Assembly (NCBI GenBank): GCA_019722365.1
Contig: JADFUC010000758.1
Coordinates: 1,984,001 to 2,048,000 of the forward strand
Direction of reading: 5' to 3'
Source of the DNA: Lithospermum erythrorhizon
Lineage: Eukaryota; Streptophyta; Magnoliopsida; Boraginales; Boraginaceae
Length of the DNA stretch: 64,000 nucleotides
Shown piece after piece: positions 51,690 through 63,795 of the stretch (position 1 is its first letter; every line of letters starts with the position of its first letter). Position numbers and translations under genes: made by a program. Below the pieces are notes generated by a model. The model was not told the DNA's origin. It saw only the letters and a program-made list of their open reading frames with translations, and did not search any database.

Positions 51690-52024
51690 TTTCTTGCAAA
51701 GTCTATAATAATGAAAATGGTAAAAAAGCAAAACATATACATTAAAAATCATATGGCACAGATCTCTTAATAAGTAGCACTTTTTGAAGTAAAAGATGGC
51801 ATGATGTATTTGAGTGACACAAACACAAATAAAAAACATAGATAAAGGTTACAGTTGGAGAAAAATGGACAAAGTTCAAGAAGAGTATTAAGTAGAGTAG
51901 TGATATGCATTTAGTCATGTTTGCACCTTGAACCACTACTTTTAACAGCTTCTTGAGTCTAGATGGCTTCTTGTTTCTTTAGCTTCACCTTATACGAGAC
52001 ACAAAAACAACCTTGTTTACAGTA

Positions 52025-52260
52025 AAACCAACCTCAAGAGAGAGAGAGGGGGGTTGAAAGAAGGTAGCTAATAAATGAGAGTCAAGAACCAAAGTCCTAA
52101 ACTTTTCATCTTCATACTTTCAATGGCCTTTCTTTATTTCTAAAATCAAGAAAATCCAATAATAGTGTCTCATAAAAGGAACTAGTTTTTCCTAGAGAAA
52201 GATGAGAGAGAGTGAGTAAGATAGAGAGAGAGACAGATGTGGATGAGAGAGGAGATGGCT
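52025..52260 (-). promoter_or_regulatory. CT-rich leader/promoter region of the IDD gene
   Basis: Read on the gene's strand there are CTCTCT runs at about 52036-52050 and 52195-52250. Pyrimidine-rich tracts of this kind are common around plant transcription starts. With the suspected leader intron, the transcript probably begins in or beyond this stretch. No TATA box was fixed. Confidence 0.4.
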
Positions 52261-52299
52261 TTGTAATTGTAATCCTTGAGAAACCAAATGCCAACATAC

Positions 52300-55098
52300 A
52301 CCACAGCTCCTAAAGCCAACTCTGGAGTCCACCTTCTGTCTTTATCCCTTGTTTGGTATCATGGGAGTTGAAATGAGGAACAAAATAAAATTTTAGATTC
52401 ATAAAATGTACCATAATGATACAGAATATATAATTATATTGTCATATTATGAAATCATGGAGTACAATAATCTCTATATTTGAGTTATTATTTGACAGGG
52501 GTTGATTAGATGGTTGTATATATAGAACCCAAACAAAATATATATTGATGATGTTACTGTAATAGTATTTGTTTTAAAAATGTTCTATTGATAACATTTA
52601 GGGAGTGGTTTTTTTTATCAATTCGAATAAGACTAAAATCAAGAGTTAAGGTTGTAATTGTAGTTAGTGAATATGCACATACTCATGTTTAGATTAGAGT
52701 TTTTATATATCAACATCATTATCTTATTACGTATGTCGTAGCTTCACAATTATTAAGGAGTATTACTTACATAGACAAAAAAATATTTTGTTTTATAATT
52801 ATAATGTTGAAAATAAAAAGTTAGTTGATCATTTTTCAGAGGAATGTCAACACTACTACACTCGATATTTTATGGGTACTTCTCTAGTCATCCCACATCA
52901 TATAAGTGTACCAATTCAAACACATATTATTAGTCGTTGTATACTTATCTTTTTATGGAATAATGGAATTAGAAAAATATATCACTATATAACAATACAA
53001 AACTAGTGGCATTAAATTTTTCTCTTATTATATATATGCTTATAAGTTTTTCATAATGTTTCGAAATTTCATTTTTATCCTTTTCACTACTTTAGCCTTT
53101 TAACAAAGTTCAGATATTTCCTCCATTCCTTTTCCGAATATCACCAACTTTCACCTCTATCGTAAAGGTAACTGGAAAAGGCAAGCATGATAAAAATGGA
53201 ATTTGATCTGTATATAAAGACTGTATGATGTTGATGATGTGCTTATTTTTCACCTGTAGGCTACTAGTCTCGTAGACCCCTTCTCGTTTCCCTATGAGTT
53301 TTTACATTCACAAGCTACATGATTGAATCATTGATTATTTCCCCATAATAAATCATTGATTTATTATTAACCCCTAATGAGGAATGAACAGACCATTTAA
53401 CCATTACGAGTCCAAGAGCAGTTCCACCAGTTTTCAAATTTCTCTAAATCGAAACTACAAACCACTTTTTACTTTTAGGAGCTTAATTTAAGCTTTTACA
53501 CAAAATTAGATTTTCTATTTTTACACCAACCTTAATTAAATATTATTTTGTAGATTTGAATTAGATATCAATTGAGGAAAGATAATTGAATTGGAAAGAG
53601 AAATTAATATTATATTATCAAAGTACAATTTTAAGGAAGGTGAAAGAATAGGAGTGATGGGCTTTGATTGGAAAACTTTTTTTGTGATATCAATGCAATA
53701 GGAAATCGCATATTTTGTTAAATTTGCTAGTTTTCTTATTCTCTATTCTTAATATAGAGATAAGGACATTTTTAGGATATTGATATAGGTGCTCTAAATT
53801 GTAAGGAGTTGACGAGAAAAAACAGCTTGACTTGACAATTATTGGATCCACTAATTAAATTAAAAAAGTTGTTTATTACTCCTTCGTTCCATGATACGGA
53901 ATATCTACTTTTCATAATAGTTAATTGTTTCGGAATTCAATGTACTTTTGAACTCATTTTCCTTATCAAATATGTAATTAAGTGTCCGTTATGACTATTA
54001 ATGTTAAAATTACTATAATTTGAAAGACCGTGTCAATTACTGTACGTTTTATAAATTCTTGTTTTCCAATTTGTTTGACCAGTTTTATGAATTAGTATGT
54101 ATTAATATTCTTAATTCCTAGTGCTTTTTTTCAATTAAAATAAGAGTAAAATAATTTAGAATATGCAAATTTGAAGAAAAGGAAATGGACAGTTAAATTG
54201 AAATCCTAACATTAGAGATGCCATAATGTGAATTTGTAAAATGCAATGATAAAATAGGTTGCCATTTGAGTAAAACAAAGAGAATATTTGTGAAAATAAC
54301 TTGTTATTTCTTAAGAGATTAATATATAATTGTTGGTGAGCCGTCCTAGTTATGAACTAGAAGATGGAAGAAAAATAAAAGGAAAAAGAGTCCTATATGA
54401 CAATGATGAGAGCCAATTGTTAAAATGGTTTTGAATAATTAGGCGCGATTCGCGTTTGGTCTCAATAATGATAGGTGCAGATTTGATACTCAGATAGTAA
54501 TGATATTCTTGGCTTTGATGCGATAATTAATGGTGTGTACTTTATTTGATCGGTATTATAATTTTCGCTTTAAGTTGAAATGAGGATCCACACGAATTTG
54601 AGAGTAAAGTCTAATGATTATATTCTTGTGAAAGCCCAAGTATTACGTTGGCCGCGTTGAGGATCAGCGCCTTCGTATTTATTACTCTGAGAGCATTTGG
54701 TAGGAGTACTCATGACAATGATGCCGGCTATCTAGCTTCAAGTTTCTTTCAGCAATAGTTTGATGTAGTTGACGTTTTAGACTTCGGTCGTTTACGGTGT
54801 CTGCACTTTGTTTTCCTATTATCATTCTTGATATTTATTAAGAACACATTATTGAATAATTCAACGATTCAAACTTGGAATACATACATACTTTGTTCTT
54901 AAGATCAAAATTAAAAGATACTCCGTATATACTACTACTAATAATAATTCTATTTTGGATAAATGGTACAGTTTTAAAATTAAGATCAAATTGTGATGTA
55001 ACATTGATTATCATTTCTTCCATCATAGCCAAGTTATAACTTTTGATTATTATTTACTTTTTTAAGGAGTCACAGTTAACATATTCGGTAATTATTAA
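52300..55098. other. Intergenic, no supported gene
   Basis: AT-rich. A TACTCCTTCGTTCC phrase at about 53877 resembles one end of a Stowaway-type MITE; its partner end was not found. A compositionally different patch at 54440-54800 may be old repeat DNA. Confidence 0.35.
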
Positions 55099-56319
55099 GA
55101 GTTAATTGTTAATTTGAGTGCAGTAAGTAATAACAGAGAGTTGCGCTTTGGTGTAGATATGATGCTTACCGTTGCATATTTGGTCCCTAAAAGTATACAA
55201 ATTGTTCCAATTTGGTCCCCAAGTTAACGGTCATGTTAAGCCTTAGTTTTTTGTGATTTCAGTTAACTTTTGGGCAAATTTATAAATTTAACAAAATATT
55301 TGGGGAGTAATATCATACAATAAGAAAAGGAAAATTTTCTCCAACCTCCATCTCAAATTCCAATCAAGCACCACGGAATAACCGTCTTCACTTACATCGC
55401 CCGTTCATGACCTCGTCCGTGTAGCGCTTAAAACTAAATAAAGTTTCCCTATTACCGAGGGGTGGATCCCATATGATGGCGGTTCAAATCTTGGCAACTT
55501 GGCTTTTAAAGATATTAAACACTCCCAACTTTTTACTATCTATAAATCTAAATTACTTCATTTTCTTATTGAATTATTCATATTCTATATATATTATTTA
55601 TTCTAGAATTACTAGAATACTTCGTTTTGTTATTAAATGTTCATCCAAATCCAATATTTTTCACTTAAAATTCTTGATTTAGCATCAAATCTGATGAAAA
55701 AATCATATTTAATCTTATATTTTGAGCCTTGCTTAGATCCGTCACTTACCCGTTTACAAGGCTTTCCCGCTTTCAAATTGTTTAACCTAATTGTTCAAAT
55801 CAAACAATTTCCATTCCCTCTCCATTCTGAGCTTCCCCGGCAACACGCTCTTAATGCTTTCGTAAATCGAGCTCCGTATCTAGTTTCATCCTCTGACTCT
55901 TCCACATTTGCAAATTTTATTTTGACCCATTACAAGTAGTACATTTAATTTCTTAATGAGTAGAGGCTTCTCGAGCCCGATTAGAGATAAAGCAAGAAGC
56001 TTTGTTTATAAATATCGAGATGATGAATTTGGCGAGGAGCGTTTGCTTGAAGATGATGGTGGAACGTTGGTTTTTTAGGAATGGGTTTGGATTTTTATTT
56101 TTATTCTAAATTGACCATCAATATTAGTTAAATTGAAATTTAGCCCTAAAGTAGATGGTATTCAAAATCGTTAGAATTACAACGGTGATGTTAATTTAGG
56201 GGATCGCATCATAATAATCTATCTGGCTTTTAGGGACGAATAATGCTTGGCGGTCTTGAAACTGCGGGGGCAAAGTCTTGGCTAAGTAATCTTTTAGGAT
56301 CGAATTGATAATTAACTAC
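55099..56319. mobile_element. MULE-like non-autonomous element with long terminal inverted repeats
   Basis: The left end (55099-55280) and the inverted right end (56319-56095) align in stages: AGTTAATT at the very tip, GGTCCCTAAAAG / CGTCCCTAAAAG about 80-90 bases in, then a CCCCTAAATTAAC / CCCCAAGTTAAC block with C(A/G)CCGTT or CGGTCATG after it. Terminal repeats of a couple of hundred bases with no transposase inside fit a Mutator-like derivative. The 700-base interior is GC-richer in places (55370-55480) and encodes nothing recognised. Target duplications were not verified. Confidence 0.6.
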
Positions 56320-57206
56320 AGTTATTGAAATGCAGATTAAACCCGAATAAGGCGGACATGAAAGATAAATCTTTCTTGAATTTCACCCTCTATATATATA
56401 TATATATACATGCTTGATCCTCAATTATTTTACTACCTATATTTTTATAAACAACTTGTATCATGAATTTTACTATAATTGAAGTATGAGTGTACTTTTT
56501 GGATATATATAGTTTATAGTCTTAAGAGTATAGAATGATATATTTAGCTATAATAACATGGTCGTAGTGTTCTTGCATGTGTAGGTCGATGTCTCATATA
56601 AGCATTTGCAGACAGAAAAAGTATAAAATTGTGAGAAACATGAGTGTCCTTTTGACATTATCTTGTTCGTTCTTCCATAATCTATCTTGTTTTATGGGAT
56701 CTTGTTCATCTCACAGCTCATTTCCATCATTTTAATATATACTCTCACACGAATATTATTACACTGTTGTCTAGATTGAACCGGCCCAGGATATTTTGAA
56801 TGGAAAAATGCAAGGAGCAAATAATTTAAACATTATCTGATTAATTATTCATATGTTACACAAATAATTTCACTCTGATCAGAGTGATGATGACTCTGAA
56901 TTTCTAGTTAACATTCTCTCAGGGAAGTTCTCGATGTATTCCACAGGAGATTGAAGCTATGGTTGGAGATAGTTGTCACACTTGTTCTTACTTGAATAAT
57001 GGTATTTTCAAAATTTGTAGGCGTAATACTAGCAATGTTATACATTGAAATGATGCTCAACGTGAGCCATGTTGACTATACATGACACCCCTAGCTAGAA
57101 GATTGATGTTAGATATAGAACTATTGTTCGTCATTGTCATTTTAGTTCTTTGATTTCTAACAATCGGATTAAACTTGTTATTATTAAGAAATAAATGAGC
57201 TTGTAA
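56320..57206. other. Intergenic, no supported gene
   Basis: AT-rich, with a TA microsatellite at about 56390-56408. Nothing else was recognised. Confidence 0.4.
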
Positions 57207-59275
57207 TGCAAAGAAGAATTTTTATTATTTATGATAGGGGTACAAAATAAAATCAACTGTATGGAAAAATTACATCAGTGTACTTGGGTTTTATCAGTCG
57301 AAGAGCATCGGTATCGGCTATGGATCACAGCGTTTATTGTGATTTGTGGATGCAGCCCTTGGCAGAGGCGATTTGAAACGACTTGGGCGATTTGAGCAGG
57401 CGGGCTTGGTTTGATTTGGTTTGAACTTGACTTGAGCTTGAATTTGACTTGATTTGGGCGAGATTTGATTTGGTTTGATTTGGATAGAAGCTTGAGCTTG
57501 AGGCAGTTGATTTGAGCCCAGGCTGATTTCCATTTGATTTGACTTGAGATTTGGATAGAGTTGAGGCTGGATATGTGTACTGAGTGGCAGTGGACTGAGG
57601 CCAGATATGGTCGAGCCGGAGGCCATAGCCGGGCGTATTCCGTGTTAGGTTGTATGGACTTGATCTTAGGTCTTGAGCCCCAGATCTCAGTCCTATGTCG
57701 AACTTGATGAACTGCTATGACGTTTGTAGCGTGGGACTTGCTTTGGACACCGCTGGTGTGACTTCGTAGCTCGATAAGCTACAGCCTTCAGTGGGACTTT
57801 GGGATTTGGAGCTTCGTGGCTTGAGAGGCCTTTTCTTAGTGCCTTGATATGACACTTGATTTGGGATAGAGCTAGAGCAGTGTATGGAAGTGATAGCAAG
57901 CAAATGTTGAAGCGGCGTTATGCTGCTTGTCTTTATCTTTGGCACTTAGCGAGCACTTTGTTGCTATAGTGAGATGGAGCGCAAAGCCCAGGGCTTAGTG
58001 AGATTTAGCCTCGGCAGGACTTAGTGAGATTTGGGCCTCACTTGGTTTAAGGTATGAGTTACAGCTTGACTACAGTGCTTGTTTGTTGATGTAAGTGTCA
58101 GTATAAAAAGGTGAAACGTTGTTGACGTCACGTCAAGCCCAGAGCGAGGAGCCTTAGTAGCGTGTTTCACATCTAGAATTGATAAGGTGGCGAAACCTTC
58201 GAGTTTATTCATATACGGGATTTGATGAATCAAACACGAAATTTATCAGGTGTTAAATCGAAGTTTTTCGAATAATGAAATTTATATAGCTTAATCACGA
58301 ATATTCGAAGCATTTTGAGAATCTTCACTTGGATTAAGTCGGATTCCTTGTCTGGATTATTGCGTTTGTGCAATAATCCGCCCAATTTCATCTCTTTGTC
58401 TTGGCCACTGAAGGTGTTTTCCACCCGCTTGCGTGGTGTTTTCTTTGGCCGGTCTTTAAAGAATTTAACTTAGCGATTTCATAGAGCGTTCTCTGTATTT
58501 TCGGGGTTTTGTGTGTACTTTTAGTGGAATTCTTGATGGTGTGGATTATCCATTTTGGCCAAATGGGGGTATTATAGGTTTTGGGCGCCAGATGCTTTAG
58601 CCACAATTGGCCGGTTTGATTCGGGTGGATCCACAATCTTGACGCTGAATTTTAAGGCAAAATACGGACCGTCGAGATAATTTGGGAATTACTTGATGAT
58701 CAAGTAACCCTTTTTAGTGCGCCTCTTTTTGAGATGGAAGAAAGGTTCGGGTTCTTTTTTAGGTCAGCGTTTCGTATTGTGCAGGCCTTTTGGGCGCTTG
58801 ATTTTGCAACGCGACTTATAGAGTGTTGATTTGAACCACATAACCTTGAGGCCATGATTTTGGACCACAAAACTTGTGGAGTCTTCATTTTAAACCTTGT
58901 GGTTTATAGATTTTCATTCGATACACGCGTGGTTTCGGAGCGTCCGTTAGGCCGAGTTTGATGTCGATAAAATTAGGGTTTTCGAGGCCTAATTTTATAC
59001 GGTATTAATGCGAGGCTGTTTTCTCGGGAACCATTTGAGTTCAAGCTTAGAAGGGTTAATTAATAGAAACCCTTATTCTTTGACTTCGATTAACTCAGGG
59101 GCTTGATTTGCGGTATCGCGTTAGATCGAGGGGTTTGATTTGAATTTGGGTTGTCGAGAACCCCAATCGGCTCACGTGGCATTCTTTGAGTGGTTAGGCC
59201 ATGAGTAACTTGATTAATTCGTCTTAATTAATTAATTATTTTATGATAAAATTCGATATATGGATTGCCCCCTAC
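57207..59275 (-). repeat. LTR of a large LTR retrotransposon, probably Gypsy Tat/Ogre-like
   Basis: The segment begins at TGCAAAGAAGAATTTTTATT, which recurs at 63796, and similarity continues as far as the window allows. On the minus strand it would start TGTAGGGGGCAATCC (59275) and end CTTCTTTGCA (57207), giving a TG...CA LTR of about 2.07 kb. A TGTAGGGGGC start is typical of Tat/Ogre-lineage Gypsy LTRs. An AATAAA motif lies about 15 bases before the minus-strand end. Open frames inside are chance. Confidence 0.6.
57360..57560. repeat. GATTTG/GACTTGAG-rich degenerate repeats
   Basis: Imperfect 6-12 base units GATTTG, GATTTGG and CTTGAGCTTGA fill this part of the LTR. The same composition is seen in the partner LTR at 63940-64000. 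Confidence 0.7.
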
Positions 59276-59869
59276 AGACACAGTGCATCACGGGAGTAGG
59301 TGTCGCGGAGTTCGACCAGGCAATAAATACTCAATAGCGTCATTAGTTTTTATTGGTATTTATTTTCAGCACGTGCTGCTCCTTTTATAGATGGCATCCG
59401 GTCTCTTGCTTGACTTTTTGGATGAGTAATTGAGTATTGGACCTGTTTTCGATGTGAATTTAGTACGTCTTGATCTGGATTATGACTTGCCACTACCAAG
59501 GAGGTCGGAGGTTGTGATTCTTGTATTTTGGACTTCTTAACTACTGCTTGCATTTAAAGACACGTGATCCTAAGTTATCATCCATGTCATTTAGGGACTT
59601 TGAAGGATGATGACTTGTTTTACAAGGATATTATGTGGATCAGTGATCGCTCACTGATCGACTCTGATGCATTTGAAGGACTTATAGGATAGTTGACTTT
59701 ATTTAGGATTTGTTGTGATATGATTTGTATGTCACGATCGTTAATTAAGTCTTCGGTATGAGGATTGACTTGGTGAAGACTTAATTTATGTGGGATTTAA
59801 TGCCAACGATGTTGGGATCATTTAATTGACCGCCCGGAGAATTAAATTATTTGAGGGTTTTTGTGTTAA

Positions 59870-60290
59870 CGTGAATTTAGTACAAGTTAAAATCCATTAA
59901 TTCTGTTCGTAGAGTTTAAGGAGAATTAATTTGTTTGGAATTTGATGTAAAGTCCATTAATTCTGATCCGTAGAGGATTTAATAGAATTAATTTGTTTGG
60001 AATTTGATGTTAACGAGATTTAATGCGTCATTGAAATCCGTTTAATTCTAGATCCGTGATGAATTTAATGAGAATTTATTTGGTTGAGATTTAATGTTAA
60101 CATGAATTTAGTACATGTTAAGACCCATTTAATTCTAGATTTATTGCATTTATATTAATCCGAACCTAGATGGATTTACTTGAAATTAATATTTCTTGAT
60201 GTTAACATGAATTTAAGTGCATGTTAAAATATTTAAAATAATTAATCTTAACTTAAGTGGGTTCGGAATTAATTATTTTAATTTAAGTTA
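59870..60290. repeat. Degenerate tandem repeats, unit about 65-100 bases
   Basis: The phrases GTTAAC(A/G)TGAATTTA, TCCATTAATTCTG / CCATTTAATTCTAGAT and GAATTAATTTGTTTGG return four or more times in the same order with variable spacing. Confidence 0.7.
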
Positions 60291-62289
60291 ATTTAAAAAT
60301 TAAACTCTACTTTTCATTTTACGAGGTAGGTATCCGGTTTATTTGGTTAGCAGATAAATATTTGGGATAAATTTTCAGTGAAAATTTTGGCCATCAATAT
60401 ATCTTTTTTTTTTTTAGATTTTTGAACCAGCTCGTGTGGTGAAGATGTTGATTGCCTCCATTTTCGAACCGAGCTTTACTTGTTCACCAAGAACCAACCA
60501 ACGGCGCTTTTAGGGCTTGAGTCAGCTATGCTGTCTATTTAAGCATGAGATGAGACCTGACAAATTTTCACCGTCTTTCCCACTTGTAGCCTCATGACTT
60601 TTGAGGTAGTCTTCGGAGTATATATTTTTTTGATTTTTTGTCTTCTTTTTCTTGCACAACTTGATAAATTTGATGTTTTTTATATGATTACGATAAATGC
60701 ATACTAACATCTCTCTGTGTGTTCTTTGCGAGATTAAAGTTGAGAATTTACATCAAAGTCCACAACCTTTTTTTTGAAGAATCTTGGAATTTCATCAATA
60801 AAGTTAGTAACTTTCTCATACTTTAATTGCTTCCATGTACTAGTCTTGATGATAAAAATCTAATATTTAATCTATTTGTGTGATACGAAAGTATAGAAAT
60901 AATTTTAAAAAATCATATTTCGGTTAAATCAACGGCCAATTTGTTTTCCTTTATTAACGCCCATAAACACGCATTGCTTATACATTTGAGATTTCTTTAT
61001 ATATCACGAAAAGATTGTCGAGAGAGATGGTCATTTTGATAAGTAAAAGTCTCTTCGATTAGTTACGGAAGTCGAGATATGAGCCTTTTAAGTTTCGACT
61101 TTGAGGGTTCGGGACTCGGTCTTGTTGACTTTGGGGAATTGTTTCTCCTAGCTCGGGAGTTAGGTGCAAGTGATTCAATTTTTATGTGTTCATCTACGAG
61201 GTCTGAATTTATGCTCATTTTTTTTTGGAATTTTCTGGATAAATTAGGCCTCCTGTTTTATTAATGATAGGCTAGTATAGATTTAAGCCCATTGTTTGCC
61301 TTTTGGCTTTTTCTTGATTTGGCTTCTGCACTCGTATGCCCCTTGCATTCATGTAGTGTAGGGTTAGAACTTGCATGTAGAATGGACTCTAGAAATATTC
61401 CCTTCCCTCTTCATAACAACTGCGGTTTATTTCTTAGCATTTTGTGGTGAGCTTGTGACTTAGAGAGTGAACGCGTGCGCTTTATCATCCTTTGTTGATG
61501 TGATTCTTTGCCTCACAGTACGTAGCTCATATAGGTAGGTAATATGCATATCCACACATGCACCAGCTACCTTTGTTAAACTGACCATGAGTTTAATGGT
61601 ATTGAGTGAGTAAGAGAGCGTTCTCTTGCTCTCTCTTTAATATTTTCTCTTGGAATTGCTCTATTTTGGTTTTTAGTCTCGGTGACTCCTTTATTTGAGG
61701 GACGTTAGTATGAGAGCGTTCTACTTGCTTTCAACGCTATGCTGGTATTTCCTTTGGCCAACAAATCCCCTTTCTTGATTTGATTTGATAGTATGAACTC
61801 ATAAGATAGGGATGTTCGCTCGTCTCACAGCTACGTTACTCTAGCATTGATCTTTGGGTGCTTCACTCGTAAAGGAGAGAGGGAGTAAGCGCCCCATTAG
61901 ACCGTAGTCTTTGGGATTTGTCTTTATCTTTCTTTGAAGGTATTAGGGGCTGCTGTCAGCATTCTTATTCCTTTCATATGGCTTAATTTATCTTGATTTT
62001 CTCGTGTTGTATGCTTTTGCCTCAAGTGCTCATCACCCTTTTGGTTTGCTGTTGTTGTGTTTTTCTTGTTTTGCAGGTCATGGCTAGTTTACTCGTAGCT
62101 CCTTTGTGTGAGATCTCTCACGATTGCATGAATGCTTTGGTATCTTGCTTGTTGGTGTAAGGGACCTTGGCATTCGTCATGCACTTGGTGTAGGCTATCA
62201 CTGGTCTTGCTTTTGAATTTTATCTTACCCTTGATGTCTTGTACTTTTCCGTATTTCTTTGCATTTGTTTCAAGCATCATGACTTCAGC

Positions 62290-62460
62290 GACCTTGGTTT
62301 CGAGATCCGGGGTTTTAGTAGTGTTCTCTTGTATACGGTCGGGAGTTGCAATCTAGGAGTCTTCTTGGCGTTGTCCCGTCTTGAGATTGCGGCTCACGCC
62401 GAAAAACACAACGACTTACTTACGGGGTTACTTGTTCTTGGTGTAGGCTTGTGCGATGCA
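62290..62460. repeat. Internal duplication, copy 1
   Basis: It resembles 63180-63330. Blocks in the same order are GTGTTCTTG / GTGTTCTCTTG, a GTTGCAATCTAGGAG / GTTACAATCCAGGAG block, a GATTGC(G/A)GCT block, and a GGGGTTACTTGTT / GGGGATTAGTTGTT block. Confidence 0.6.
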
Positions 62461-63179
62461 ATTTGAACTAGTAATCTTGTTCGAGGGCTTCAACAGCTTG
62501 CTCTTAAGATAGTTAGCCTGATTTGCTAATGCGGTAGATTGCACATCCTTGTGGCTCTTCGAAGCTCGTTGGATGATGTGGATATGTCTCGACCAGCTTT
62601 GAAACCTAGTGGTCAGATGTCTTTATCGACTTTAGGCGTATTAGACAGTTGATATATTACCCATTGGCCTTAGTAACTTAGTAGTCGAATAATGATGTTC
62701 GACTTTAGAGGCTTCTTTGGACATGATGAGATATGTTTCTGAATGGCACTTGCGGCCTTAGTAGTCGGGGCCGGTCTGACCGTAATGATATTAAATGCGA
62801 TGAATATCCCAGAGGCACCGAGAATTTGCATGCTTCGGAGTAGAAGGATCCTCAAATTTCATGAAAGGATTTATTTCTTCTTGAACACGGACAAGCTACA
62901 TAGAATCTTTTTGATGTATCGTTTGTGTCGAACACCACCGAACTCTTTGGGACCCCGATCCTACGAATGCTACAGTTAATGTTAGGATGGAAAAGTTGAT
63001 GCTGTTTCCTCCCTTGTGTTATACGCCTGCAAGTGAGGTGCCAGATTCCGTTCTTTGACCTCATCCGTTACTCTAAGTAGGGTAGGCTTCATTAAATCCT
63101 TAATCGGCCAGTGTCGATGTGAGAGGGATTAAACCTGCGTGGCTTTTTGTCACTATCTTAAATAAATCATCTAGCGTCC

Positions 63180-63330
63180 CCGTGTTCCAAAAGTTTAGCA
63201 TCGTGTTCTTGAACCTAGTCCGAAGTTACAATCCAGGAGCTTAATAGCATGACCCTTTCTTGTGATTGCAGCTTCATCTCGGAAACACCCGACAGCGTGA
63301 AATGCGAGGGGATTAGTTGTTGATCAAGTT
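63180..63330. repeat. Internal duplication, copy 2
   Basis: Partner of 62290-62460, about 0.88 kb away in the same orientation. Confidence 0.6.
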
Positions 63331-63709
63331 CGCCGTTCGGTCTTTAGGCAATTAAACCTTGACTTTGCTTGTTCATCTTGATCCTCGGAGTCTGGAAACG
63401 CATCATCAAGCGTAAGTAGGGATTCATTTCCCTTACTTTTCTTTGCACTTGATGTCTGAGGATCTCTTTCTTCGCCATGGTTTAATTCAGCAATCCGTTT
63501 TCTCTTGAGATTATTGTTTTATTCTTCTTTTCGTTCTTTTTGTTAAATGCTTGACCGATTTAACCCATTACGATAGGATAACATGAATGTTGTTTTGAGG
63601 TTATGTTGCCAGCGGCCACGTATCGAGGTGCCTCGTACCTCGCGGATCGCTCCTTGAGGATCAAGCCAAACGTAGTTCAGGGGGGTTGATAGTTTTAACT
63701 CGTATCAAG

Positions 63710-63795
63710 GAGCGGAGTGGGCAGTTTATCCTCATGCTCAGGAGGTGGTGGACAGTTTATCCTCTTGCTCAGGAGCATTGGGCATTTTATCCTCA
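63710..63795. repeat. Short tandem repeat next to the right LTR
   Basis: Three copies of about 30-35 bases with the core CAGTTTATCCTC (or CATTTTATCCTC) and TGCTCAGGAG. They run exactly up to the LTR start at 63796. Confidence 0.8.

Larger units (their letters stand above)
59276..63795 (-). mobile_element. Internal region of the Tat/Ogre-like element, no pol recognised
   Basis: It lies between the two LTR copies. No reverse transcriptase, integrase or RNase H block could be read on either strand. Near the right LTR the minus strand carries GAACTACGTTTGGCTTGATCC (about 63660-63680) and a later CGAGGTACGAGGCAC, phrases usual beside the primer end of Tat/Ogre elements. A minus-strand frame at 62089-62280 is Lys-rich with ETNAKKYGKVQDIKGKIK and could be gag-like. 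Internal repeats occur at 59870-60290 and 62290-63330. The element may be non-autonomous, or deleted. Confidence 0.5.

Noticed and set aside
53877..54120. Stowaway-like MITE
   Set aside because: Only one TACTCCTTC-type terminus was found; no inverted partner within several hundred bases.
55475..55500. GGTTCAAATC phrase considered as a tRNA B-box
   Set aside because: No A-box at the right distance and no cloverleaf stems could be formed.
57318..57626. Minus-strand open frame rich in Pro, Gln and Lys
   Set aside because: It is the translation of GATTTG-type low-complexity LTR sequence, not a gene.
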